Shown here one piece after another: positions 11,536 through 22,312 of a stretch of 64,000 nt of DNA. The DNA comes from Platycnemis pennipes. Lineage: Eukaryota > Arthropoda > Insecta > Odonata > Platycnemididae. Location of the stretch: contig OW121853.1 in the NCBI GenBank assembly GCA_933228895.1, positions 5,834,494 to 5,898,493 of the forward strand, written 5' to 3'. The notes under the pieces are model-generated. The model searched no databases. It had not been told where the DNA came from and was given only the letters and a program-made list of their open reading frames with translations. A program made the position numbers and the translations under genes. Each line of letters begins with the position of its first letter. The first letter of the stretch is position 1.

Positions 11536-12780
11536 CCTGTTCTGGATCTAATAGATGACTGAAAAGGGATTTAAAAAAGTCCAATTTCAGCAATCTCACC
11601 TTGCCACTCCATTTCTCTTTGAATTGTGTTCAGGGTTAGTCACGATGTTTAGATTCACCCTGAGGACAATATCCCTTAGTTGAAGGCTGATATAATCGGG
11701 ATTCACACATTTAAAGGAAATTCAAAGAAAAACTTGAAGTTTTTTTTTTGCAACACCATTTTAAAAACCATTTTAGCAACTTTGTCGATAACGTGTAAAA
11801 GTCAAACATCCATATTTTACATGTTATTGACAAAGTGGTTAAATTGGACTTCAATGAAAATTTGAGGTTGAGGTGCAATAAAGAGTGGAACATTACAAGG
11901 TGCTACTTCTATCAATTTCGTGAATGAATATCCACAAAGTGAACTCGTCAACGATCAGGGCGTAAACTGGAATCCAAAACAATAATTCAAGTTATTTTGA
12001 AGGCTGATTAGCAAATTTCAAAGGTTCTAATCTTCAAACTCATGCACTAACAAAAACATATCTTACAGATATTTCTTTTGGCAGATAAGTGAAGTTTGAA
12101 TATAATTAATACACAATAGATATTGAAATCTGACACACAATCAAGGTTAAAATTTAAGATAGAAGTGTTCACTGAGGACGAGACCGAAAAACTGCAACAA
12201 AAAATCAACAATATCGGGGATTTATAAAATTAATATTCACCACTACGGACTAAAAATAACAAGCTACTTATATTGTGTCCGAAACAAACTAGTTAAGGAA
12301 CAACAATCTACGAAATTTTATAGAAAGATGCCTCGAAATATTTTGATTGTAGCGTCCAAGCATGTATTTCCCATTTTCATTAGACTTTTGGGAGTTCTAG
12401 GAAGAGGACATTCTTTCCCGCATCTTCATTTAAAGTTTTCCATCGATAAGGCTCGCGTAAGCCGCACCAATTAGTGACGTTTTTACGAAAATACTAGGCT
12501 GAAAGTTAATTAATGAAAAATGGGTATTTTACACTGATCGTCGTTTAAGCTACATACTACTGTTCCTTTTTCTTATACATAACAATAAAGGCACTCAAAA
12601 CCAAGAAAATCTTCCTCCAGAATCAACTAAATAGATAAAGAACATACATTATCTCACAAGGTATATCATTCCGAGAGTTTTCTGAAATTAACACGGAAAT
12701 TTTCTATTCTTAGGGATCTTAAATTGTGTAATTCTTTCTATATTCAAAGTCAGAAATCAAATTACCACAGGAGAGACCTG
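11536..12780. other. AT-rich stretch with one foldback
   Basis: Positions about 11770-11845 form an imperfect hairpin around CACTTTGTCAATAACATGTAAA and its complement. Sequence at 11872-11930 is similar to 14046-14110, a weak dispersed repeat. No gene is seen. Confidence 0.35.
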
Positions 12781-12814
12781 AGCCAAGACCGGAGGGTATA
12801 TTTACCCGACATTT

Positions 12815-12945
12815 TTCTCCTACCCGACACTCGACGCCCTGAGGACGATGGCAGTGTTAGCCATCGAAACGTCGGATTTAGCCGTTTCCCTGACCCGGTG
12901 GAGAACCCGTGAAGACTTCACCAGCATCATACGCCGGGAAAACAC
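12815..12945 (+). repeat. Penelope-type terminal fragment with hammerhead-like motif
   Basis: The core reads CCCTGAGGAC, a perfect stem GATGGC/GCCATC with a 7-nt loop, then GAAACGTCGG. This matches the CUGANGA-stem II-GAAA layout of hammerhead ribozymes, with one extra base (C) between the first core and the stem. Penelope-like retroelements are known to carry hammerhead motifs in their terminal repeats. Stem I and stem III are not clear, so cleavage cannot be claimed. The sequence after it, through CCCTGACCCGGTGG, belongs to the same repeat. Confidence 0.5.
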
Positions 12946-14188
12946 CACATCATTCATTGGTGTTTACTGCCGAAGAGAAAACGCAGTTAATCAGAGCCAT
13001 TAGCCAGGTTAATACCTGGCTAATGGCTAATACTTGATTAGTGTATGGCTGCTATTTTAAGTGTGGAATAAGAAAAATAACGGGTCAACTCGATGTTTCT
13101 ATACAGGCTATTCCATTGATTGTGTATCATTTTTGACCTCGATTTTTAGACATGTTTATTAGTCACACGTAAATGAAATTTGGAAGAAAGACAGCAAAGG
13201 GTCGTATGTTTGTCCAGTTTGAGCATCATATTAAATATTTTAGTTTTTGACGCCAGAATGAAGGTCTAAACCAAAATCAAATTCTGTCTAACGGACTTTA
13301 AATGTAAAAACATCGAGATACAAGATAGGCAGAATTTTTTGCCAAAATTTTAACACGTTGGGTTTAGGGCACGAGTAACACGATGGGATCACTTTAAACC
13401 GCGATCCATGACAGGGCACAGTCAAGGTAAAAACGAATCGGGGCAACAAACGCGTCATATCATAGACTGTGTCTTATGCTTAAGTGGTTGCCAAAGTGAA
13501 TGGTAAGGTCCTCACGTCATTCTTGCTATCTCTTGACCTTCAAGGATTACGCGGGGGTCAAAGGTCACGAGGTGTAGACAGGAAAATCAGGGGGGGATTG
13601 TATCATAGGTTTAAATAGATTCCCTCATCGATGTCCAAAGATACCTCCCGGCCTTCTCTGACTTCGAAGATTGCTCAGGGATCAAAGGTCACGAGATCTA
13701 GGCAAGCGAATTGGGCCAACAAACGTGTTATATCGTAGGGGTGAAAAGCCATATATAATATGCCCAATTTCAAAAAAAAATTTTGAAATTGGGCATATTA
13801 TAAAATGTCTGGAGAAAAGATTGTCAATGAGATTGTGCCAAAGATTCGTTCGTCCTTCGTTACTGTTCGTGTTCATCCCCCTTCCCCTAAAACCTCTTTA
13901 TATGATCCTGACATTGCTCCTCAAGCTCCCTCCCCCCCTTTCGTCATATATCCAGTCTCAAACAGATACAAGGAAAATGCAAACTGCTGCTCAAAATGGA
14001 AGCATTCTCTTGAAAATGACGTAAGAACGTCGAATCCATTTGAAGTGCAATAGACAGTGTGGAAAATTACTAAAGCGCTACTTTTATTAATTTCGTTGAC
14101 GTAAATTTATTTTCCAAAATCATCGCCAGAATGCAGCGGTCATGAAACAAAAACACAATCGGGCTCCGATCTTTTGTCTATTTGCCAC
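12946..14188. other. Stretch with a perfect hairpin, no gene
   Basis: No coding signal is seen. The notable item is a perfect 22-bp inverted repeat at 13754-13802, listed separately. Similar sentences recur at 13425-13580 and 13675-13740 (AAAGGTCACGAG with GGCAACAAACG/GGCCAACAAACG), so part of this is an old local duplication. Confidence 0.4.
13754..13802. repeat. Perfect 22-bp hairpin with A5 loop
   Basis: The arm TATAATATGCCCAATTTCAAAA (13754-13775) is exactly complementary to 13781-13802, separated by five adenines. There is no mismatch, unlike most foldbacks nearby. It could be a small young foldback element or a transcript hairpin; there is no terminator role to assign in a eukaryote. 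Confidence 0.85.
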
Positions 14189-14724
14189 AATGGGGTCGTT
14201 TACCATATTTTTTATTGCCGAATCTGATAGAGTTTGTAAAATAAAAGGACCCGTATTTTTCCGTTTTCTGATCCGACAATTATTTCCCGAGTTATAAGCG
14301 GCGAAAAACAGATGTTTTTAACCCTTTCGGAAAAGTGGGTGTGGTGAAACCTCTGACGTATATCGACTTCGTCCAATCACAACTGAGCCCGCGAAGCTAC
14401 TTCGCCTTATCGCAAAGGGGGGGACACAGCTGACTCGGCCAATGGGAGCGATTTCGACAGCATCTGTGCGAGCTGACCTTCCGAGAACCCCCCTTCACTC
14501 CCTTCCCTTCCCCTAAAAGCAGTCAAGGACGGGAGGAAAATGACGTCAATGTTATCACAGCAGCATTTTCGGTGGGCGTCACCTTTTGCTTATTTTAATT
14601 TTTGATTTATGAGTGAATGGTTGTGGTTAGAGGATTAATTTTTTCACTAAAATTAGTTTTTCGTTTCCATCTAACGATTTCATGTACAAAATTGCGATTT
14701 CGGTTCCGAGTAAACGCCCCCATT
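14189..14724 (+). mobile_element. 536-bp MITE, copy A
   Basis: The ends AATGGGGTCGTTTAC and, inverted, AATGGGGGCGTTTAC form 15-bp terminal inverted repeats with one mismatch. The interior shares long blocks with 46611-47143 and 50212-50728: TTTGTAAAATAAAA, GAGTTATAAGCG, AACCCTTTCGGAAAAGTGGG, CCAATCACAACTGAGCCCGC, GTCAAGGACGGGAGGAAAATGACGTCAATG. It has no ORF of note. I could not fix a target duplication, so the superfamily is open. Confidence 0.8.
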
Positions 14725-16556
14725 ACGAGCTCTGAAGAAAAGAACATGTTCCAACACTGAAAGATGCCATAAGGATCGTACAATACATGTGTGAAAATTT
14801 GGATTGAGGAGGAACCATCATTTTAGGCATGCCCGAAAACCTACCCTGATTTCAACATATATTATAGTCCATCGTTTTCCCTATCGAGTGGTATAGAAGT
14901 ATTGGTATGTCATCGGCCATTTAACGAAGATATATGGCTTTGAAAATGAAGGTTTTTCACGTTGAAATGCATTGTCCTCATGGGAGTATGATGACCTTCC
15001 TTCACATAAAAATTTTTATTTCAATTTTGGCCCGAAAACATTCGTTAATCAACTAAGGAAACGTGCACGAGATATTAAAGCACATAATATATTTTTTCCA
15101 GCCTAGGTCATCGGATGTTTAACATTAGTATTCAAAGAACATACTTCCGGTTTTCTTCCGAGCAAGGAGCCAGCAGGCTGCAATTTTTCTCAGCTCTACC
15201 CCTAAACTGCATTTTTCATTCCGGCGCAGCTTTTGCGTCCATTTTACTTCAAAACCGCGTGGAATGCGAGGCCGTGCGTCGAGGTGATGGCAACTGTTTT
15301 GGTTCACGCATGGTGTCGCACAAAGAGATGGGCAACTCGGTGAATTACCAACACCCCTGAAAATTACCGTTTATTACGGTAATATTCAGAATAGTTCTTT
15401 TTCAGAAAATTTCTTCCTTAAGAAGAAACCATTGGAATGGGTGATATTATAAATTAAGTAGCTAAAACGATTTTGTTTACATTGTGTCCGTGATTAATTC
15501 AAAGTAAAATAGGAAATGCACATTGCGCAGAGGTATGTCTTTGGAAGGAAAATTTCTCATAGTGTGACAAAAGAGAGGCAAATTGCGTGTCGCTTCCAAC
15601 TTCGTTTTAATTTTTTTAAATGAGTTATAATAGATAAACGTCGTGATATGTTTGATATAAGCGTCGGCATTTATATCTCAATGCTATTTGATTTCGTTTT
15701 GAGTCCTCTGATAAGGATTTGCAGCTCAAAATTTAAAATTACCGGAAAATTACGCAAATTACCGTAATTTACCTCAATTGAAAATTACGGTAATTTATCC
15801 ATATGTAGTCGCACACCCGGAAGACGTTGCCTCTCCCGCGTTGTCTTTCTTTGGAGCGGTCCTTTGCCGCGGCATTCCGTCCGCCGCCAGAAGGCGCAGT
15901 AGCGGCGCCGTTTCGACACCCCCTCTGCACCTGTGAGTCTGTCGTATGTGCGGCCTTGTCTCTCGCCGTCCACGGAGCTCGAACGAGAGTTCCAACGAGC
16001 ACGCCTGAACACGTTTTCCACGCGGCATTTCAAGTGTCGTCATTTCGTGGCAACGGCGATAGCGTCATCGGCCGCGGAAACAGAAATACGGAGGCATTTG
16101 ATTTTTGCGCCGCAATGATTTCCCCTGGGTTGTGAGCGGGTGCGAAAGAATGAATCCTTTAACCTTTGGCTCCGACATTCGATTTCTCTCAATGTGTCAC
16201 GTGGTTCTTGCTCCTGTGGGCTGGGAATGAGCATCAGTTGTGCCGACATGGAAGCCTGAATTTTATTAGAGGTGGAAACTTCATTGGCGCAGAAATTATG
16301 TTGCACTCAAGTTTGGGTCCGCATAACAAAATAACAACGAGGACTACAGAAAAACTAACCAGGCCATAATTATCCTTATTTAATTTTTCGTTGTTTGACG
16401 GAAAATTAAATTTTTTATGGCACAAAATTTTTAAGGTGCAGGTGTCTTAGTATTGGTGCTAATGTTTTTCCAGTACGCCTTCTAAAGTTTTAAAATGGTC
16501 ATCCAGAGTAAATTTATTAAACGCTTACTGCAGGGGTGCCCATAGGGGGGGTTTCA
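14725..16556. other. Stretch with ATTACGGTAAT repeats and a CpG-rich block
   Basis: Copies of AATTACCG and its complement occur at 15345-15385 and again at 15735-15800, suggesting a 0.45-kb inverted-repeat element. Positions 15810-16135 are GC- and CpG-rich compared with the flanks and could be a promoter or 5' exon. Open frames there on both strands have no recognisable domain, so I make no gene call. Confidence 0.4.
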
Positions 16557-17480
16557 TCTATCTACCTACATCTACACTTCAATGCAAGCCACCATAAAGG
16601 TGTGTGGCAGGGGGTGAATTCTCACCAAACATGCACTACATATCATGCATAAAAAAGGATTACTATTAATATATTAGTCTAAACTGCAATATTTAAAAAT
16701 ATAAAAATAGCAAACTACGCATGCAAAAACGTGCTGTTAGTTGGGTTATCTTCAGTCCTTACACCAACATGCAACCACCAATGCTATGGATTCAATCTAT
16801 CGTATTGGACATATTTACTGTTATTCATTTCCTTAATTGTACGAGGAAAAAAGGACATTTGGAATCTGCCAGTTCGCCAATCAGTTTCTCTAATTTTGTG
16901 ATTATGGTCCAGTCTACCATGGTAAGTTGGGGTTCGCGAAATATTTTTAACATCATCACTGAAAATAAGATCTTGGAATTTGTTTAAGAGATTAAGTCTA
17001 AATTTCAACCTGCGATCTGACAATGATTCCCATTTTAATGCATTTAATAGACTGGTTACGCTAATAAGGTTATCATACCGGCCCTTGACAAATCTTGCCG
17101 ATCTTCGCTGCACACGTTCAAGTTCGCTATTTGACCGATTTTGTAGGGATCCCATACACTGGCAGCATATTCCAAATGAGGTCTAACAAGGGAAAAGTAG
17201 CTGATTTCTCGTACATGATCGTCACATTTACCCAATACTCTTTTAATGAAACCCAGTTTGCAATTCGCTTGACCCATTATTTCACGAATGTGTTTACCCC
17301 AGGAAAGATCATTTGTCAGTCTTATTCCAAGATATTTAATGGATTCCACGTTTGTTATCTCGTTATTACTTATTTTGTACGTGCTAGGAGGAGAACAACT
17401 CTTTTTCCAAAAATTCATTACTACATATTGAAAAAAATTTTTAAATCTAACTGCCATGTATGACACCATTTTTCATCATT
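16557..17480 (-). mobile_element. CR1/Jockey-group LINE 3' fragment, subfamily A
   Basis: From the tail (CTACATCTACACTTCAATGC) the minus strand runs through the 3' UTR into ORF2. Frames at 17469-16784 encode the RT C-terminal region: ESIKYLGIRLTNDLSWGKHI, REISYFSLVRPHLEYAASVW and a final DWRTGRFQMSFFPRTIKEMN. Stops and shifts break it into two frames. It ends near a LEYA-type domain typical of CR1/Jockey-group reverse transcriptases. Confidence 0.85.
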
Positions 17481-17686
17481 CATGTGACATTATATGACAC
17501 CAGTTATGACACCATTCATGGCGCAGAGTGCACCATTGACATTTTTGGAGGGGGGCTCGCATATGTGTATTAGAGGGGAGTTACAAAAATAAAAGTAATT
17601 AAATAAATTAATAAATAAAAGTATAAGTAAAAACGGACGAAGAGAGGTACGCACCAAGAAAAGTACGCATAAAGAGAGAAGACGTG

Positions 17687-18135
17687 TGAGCCATGTGAAC
17701 TATTGCAAGATAATTGTGCTCTCTAGAAGAGCAGCACAGTATTTCAGGTGATTCAGGAAGCAGCTGTCAGAGCTATCATCAGTATAGCCAAGCCGGCACG
17801 CGGCGGTGATGTTCACGAACCATTGGACACTAATCGGTCATTGTTGTCCGAGAGGTCTGCTATGTGAGCAGACATATAATTTCGTGGATTTATTTACCCA
17901 TGATTATTATAAATGCTGGATTTTAATTATTTTATTTTTCCCGCCATTTTAATCGTGGAAGAAGGAAGTACTTACATGACGCAGTGCATTGAAATGGCTG
18001 ATAGAGTGGTATCCTAACTTGTGTCACCGACGGGATCCATGTAATCTATTGTTCATCTCCATTTAATGTGTTTTTCTTTATTCATATATTAAATGGTTGG
18101 GACTGAACTCGGGGTATTTGTATTCGTATCTGACA
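17687..18135 (+). mobile_element. Probable LTR of a Gypsy-type retrotransposon (5' bound approximate)
   Basis: The block ends in CA at 18134-18135, directly before a primer-binding site. It is AT-rich, with poly(A)-signal-like ATTAAA near its end. The TG start is chosen at TGTGAGCC and is uncertain. No second LTR is visible downstream, so it is a solo or truncated copy. Confidence 0.5.
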
Positions 18136-18137
18136 TT

Positions 18138-18152
18138 TGGCGACCGTGACAG
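18138..18152 (+). other. Retrotransposon primer-binding site, tRNA-Arg type
   Basis: TGGCGACCGTGACAG is complementary to the 3' end of an insect tRNA-Arg plus CCA. mdg1/412-type Gypsy elements are known to use tRNA-Arg primers. A short leader and an ATG at 18181 follow, but a gag product is not recognisable. Confidence 0.65.
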
Positions 18153-18311
18153 TACAAGAGAAGGTATAACTGTGGACAGCATGGAAAAGAAGTTTCGCAA
18201 AACGATACGGAGATCTTTCACGTGAGTGTGCTGCGAGATTGACGCTTAAATAAAGTCAGGGGAGAAAGGCTTTCTATGTGGTGTGCAGTTCGCATACATT
18301 CGCACTTGTAA

Positions 18312-19320
18312 TTGAGAAATCGATTGAAGTTTGTCCCTAAATCAGAGATTTGTTCAGTATTTTGGAAGACCTGTACCGTTTATTCAGTTATGGACATAAA
18401 AGGCACGATCTGTTCGTTGAGAAAATGCCTCATAAAGAGAAACAAAGTGAAAAAAGAAAGCGTGTCAAAAGAGTTCAAACAACTAGGTAGACACTACTAA
18501 AGTGGCAATCAGCTGTTTTGAAGAAATCTTGACTGCTTTGGATGACTTGCATGATGGAGTAAATTTGACAGAGAGTCAGTTACACTTGCTTCCTGTCTGA
18601 AGAAAAAGTTAAACACATTAGATGTTGCAATTCCACGTACCTCAATGTGTATTCAATGCGATGATTCCGGTCACAGTGATGCTTCAAGGTGTGGTGACAG
18701 ACTACGGCGCTGTAAAAGGAAGCAGAGAGTGTTAAGAGTAAGATAGAAAGTGTAAGGAGTGAAATAGCCTGGGAAAACATGTTTGAAAAGTGTTAGGAGT
18801 TTGTTCGTAAGCATGACGTGCCCGAGCCTGGCCAAAGCCGAATCAGGAGAAAAAGGTTTTATGGATGATGTGGAGATTGATGAACCGATCTCCGATCACA
18901 AACAGAGACTAACGATTGAGTTGTATTTCAAAATCCTATATTCCCTGAAATTTCAACTAAAAGACTGATTTCCTGACCATTGCCCTAAAATGTACAGCAA
19001 ATGAGTACTTTTTCTCATGAAGGACTCCTGGATATGGAGCACAGCCAAGTGGAAACCGATGATATTAAAGACCTGTGCGCGTACTACAAATGGGATGTTG
19101 ATGCAGTAGCAGAAGAAGTACTATGCAGTTTCGGTGACCTCTGCAAAGCTGTTGAGGAAAACATAGACACCGCCGACATACTGAGTGGAGCGAATGAAAA
19201 ACACAAAGATGTCACTACTCACGATCCCTCTGACGTTGAGGATGAACAAGAACAAGACAATTGCAAATGTGAAGAAAAAGTGAAACATTTATGGGCCAGT
19301 AAAGGGTTTCTATAGCCTTA
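18312..19320 (+). pseudogene. Broken hAT transposase, ZMYM1-like type
   Basis: Pieces in several frames line up with the ZMYM1-like group of hAT transposases. At 18515-18580 it reads EEILTALDDLHDGVNLTES. At 18790-18975 it reads RKHDVPEPGQSRIRRKRF, an acidic DDVEIDEP segment, then RLTIELYFKILYSLKFQLKD, the helix before the insertion domain. From 19001 MSTFSHEGLLDMEHSQVETD continues in an open 104-codon frame to a TAG at 19313. In-frame stops and shifts separate the pieces. The N-terminal zinc fingers and the C-terminal dimerisation domain are missing. It follows an LTR but is not a gag gene. Confidence 0.6.
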
Positions 19321-19512
19321 CAGATGTCTGGTCAACTTTTCAGAATCCAGACAACTAAAATTTGTGTATTCCACACTAATATCTTTGGCTGTAACAAGGC
19401 GCTCGGGTGATAGGGTCATGAGCAGGATAAAAATAGTAAAAAACAGACTTTGATCATGCATTGGTGATGAATGGCTGTCAAACCTTTTGGTTCTTACAAC
19501 AGAGCTGAAAAG

Positions 19513-19637
19513 GGCAAGGACCTAGCCACGTTGATACACTGGTTCCCGTAAGATCACAGAAGTTAAGCAACGTTGGGCTGGGACAGAGGTTGGATGGGTG
19601 ACCTTCGTTCATACCTCTACCGTGGTGCTCTTGTCCC
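19513..19637 (+). ncRNA. 5S rRNA-like sequence (5S pseudogene or 5S-headed SINE)
   Basis: The order GGACCTAGCCACGTTGATAC, GGTTCCCGTAAGATCAC, GAAGTTAAGCAACGT, TTGGATGGGTGACC and CGTGGTGCTCTTGTC follows eukaryotic 5S rRNA, including the internal A and C box positions. Several sites differ from functional 5S, for example GTAAGATCA for GTCCGATCA. About 120 bp of unrelated sequence follows (19638-19760), as in 5S-derived SINEs. I think a SINE head or pseudogene is more likely than a working 5S gene. Confidence 0.7.
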
Positions 19638-19760
19638 CTGTCTGCAAGTGGCGGGAAGGTTAAATGTGGGTTGGCACAATGGATCTAAAGAGGTCTAAGT
19701 GCCAGAAGGGGGCTCCTGAAGGCCCCCGCCCACCCCTCCAATTTACATTGCTTACGACAG

Positions 19761-21335
19761 AGAGAGACGCCTTTTCAAGTATTTCTAATGCAGACCATTA
19801 AAAATTTTTCTAGAACAACTTCATTTAGGAAAAAATTATTGTCAACGCGTTAAACCTGTATCTGGAATATTTGATGAAGGTAATGCAGTTTTCTATGTGA
19901 TGGAAATAATATGCTGTGATATATCCAAGGAATTTTTATAAGTAATGCAGCCTTCATTTTGCATTTGATTCGATTGCTTATGCTCAACGCAACATACAAC
20001 TTTGGATACGGGTCATAATTAGATGTGTAGGCCTGTCCAATGTATAACTATCACTGTATTGCTTACATTAATAAATTAATCCATCAGTAGCTAATGACAA
20101 TTGAATTATAATTTTTTTGCATTCAGACGTTATATTTTTCATTTAGTACCAGAACAGAGTTATATATATATATGTGTGTGTGTTTTTCATATTGAGCGAG
20201 TTGTTTAATTTAGTCAAATGTTTCAAAAACAAACGTAATAACTCAAAATATAACTATGTGATTGTTTATTAGTCCTGCAAAATAGGTAGTGATGGAGAAA
20301 GGTGAGGTTGATTTGCAGGACATTTCCAATTCAAAGATGTTTGTTACTTTAAAAAGTTTAAGGGGGGGGGGGGAGGGGGTCGAGTCATCAGGTTTGGAGA
20401 GGGGTGAGCCATCCTGGTTTGAGGGGGGGTTGGCACCCCTGCTTACTGGGCACACTCATCTCAGCGACCTCGGACAGCGAAACTCGTATTTGTAAGTTCT
20501 CGACGAGTGAGACGCAAAACAACGCAGAGACACAAAATAAATACAAAGGACACTCACAATTGCCAGGATCTGATTCGTCGCTCCTTCCCCTGACGTCACA
20601 TACCTTTGCACATCAATACCACACGATTGGCTGTTCTCCGCCGCTGTCTTTCTCGCCGTCCTATCTCTCGTGTCCCTCTCACAAACTTTCTCCTAAAACT
20701 TACAACCTAAGTACTTACCACGAATGCATTCTCCCACAGTAAGCAAATACATATGTTTACAACAAATCGGAGCCAATATGGGTTCCCAGCATTGTTCACG
20801 GGCCATTTATAAGAAGCCTTCCTCACCAACGAATTGCTCAAACTACTTGTTTGGTGTCGATTCATCGACGACGCATTTTTCCCCTGCGCCCATGGCTAAG
20901 AATCCCTTCAGCATTTATTGTCAACTCTCACCTCTTCCTTCGCCGTCAATTTCACCTCCAATTTCTCAGACACCACCACAACTTCCTAGACGGAAACATT
21001 CAACTCAGCGACTCTAAATTCTCGACCGCCGTAAACACCAAACCTCCCAATCATCAGCAATACCTCCACTTCAACAGCTGCCACTCACTCCGTTTAAAAC
21101 GTTCCATTCCCAACTCCTTATCAATCCGAGGGTAGCGCATTTGCACTAACACCCAATCACAAGACGAATACCGAAGCCAACTTCACATCGCCTTTCAAAA
21201 ACTGTTAGATACTGATAAAAATTCTCAGCAACGAAATTCTTCAAAATACTTCCCTTAAATACACGCCCCGCTCCAAAATCTTTGCTCCTCACTCACTACA
21301 TATCATCAACACTTTCTTCCCGGGGGCCCATAAAT
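19761..21335. other. Stretch with microsatellite and homopolymer, no gene
   Basis: A (TA)n(TG)n run lies at 20159-20185 and a G homopolymer near 20362-20373. From 20560 to 21300 proline-, serine- and histidine-rich frames run on the plus strand just before a LINE fragment. They may be decayed LINE ORF1 sequence, but no zinc knuckle is seen. Confidence 0.35.
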
Positions 21336-21337
21336 TT

Positions 21338-22312
21338 AAATCTTGGAAACTGTATGCCCAAACGATAAAGATAATTTAATTGATGACCTACAAGCAACTG
21401 AAAATTGGTGTAATACATGGCAGTTAAAATTAAATTTAAAAATATGTGTAGTAATGAAATTAAGGAAAAAGAATAGCTCTCCTCCTAGCACATACAAAAT
21501 AAGTAATAATGAATTAATAAACGTGGAATCCATTAAATATCTTGGAATAAGACTGATATATGATCTTTCCTGGGGTAAACACATACGTGAAATAATGGGT
21601 CAAGCCAATCGTAAACTGGGATTCGTCAAAAGAGTATTGGGTAAATGTGACGATCATGTACGAGAAATCAGCTACTTTTCCCTTGTAAGACCTCATTTGG
21701 AATATGCTGCCAGTGTATGGGATCCCTACGAAATCGGTCTAAATAACGAACTTGAACGTGTGCAGCGAAGATCGGCAAGATTTGTAAAGTGACGGTACGA
21801 TAACCTTATTAGCGTAACAAGAGTATTAAATGAATTAAATTGGGAATCATTGTCAGATAGCAGGTTGAAATTAAAACTTAATCTCTTAAATAAATTCCAA
21901 GACAATATTTTCGGTGATGACGTTAAAAATATTTTACGAACCCCAACTTATTATGGTAGACTGGACCATAATTACAAAATTAGAGAAATTGATTGCTGAA
22001 CTGATAGATTCCAAATGTCCATTTTTCCTCGTACAATAAGGGATATGAATAACGGTAAATATATCCAATACCAGTGTAGCAATGGATAACATTGGAAGCA
22101 GCATGTTGGTATAAGGACTTGAAGCTAACACAACTAACAGCATGTTTTTGCATGTTTGCTATTTTTATCTTTTTAAATAGTGAGGTTTGGACTAATATAT
22201 AAATACCAATCCTATTGTATGCAAGTTATGTAGTGCATGTTTGGTGAGAATTCACCCCCTGCCACACACATTAATGGTGGCTTGCAGGGTATTATGAGGA
22301 TGTAGATGTGAA
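21338..22312 (+). mobile_element. CR1/Jockey-group LINE 3' fragment, subfamily A
   Basis: A 149-codon open frame (21343-21792) encodes the end of the RT domain: LINVESIKYLGIRLIYDLSW, KLGFVKRVLGKCDDHVREIS, PHLEYAASVWDPYEIGLNNE, then RRSARFVK and a stop. The rest continues in other frames to FQMSIFPRTIRDMN. The 3' UTR and tail end with GGTGGCTTGCAGGGTATTAT and GATGTAGATG. It is 5'-truncated. Confidence 0.88.

Noticed and set aside
20159..20185. TATA-box-like promoter
   Set aside because: It is part of a (TA)n(TG)n microsatellite with no gene following.
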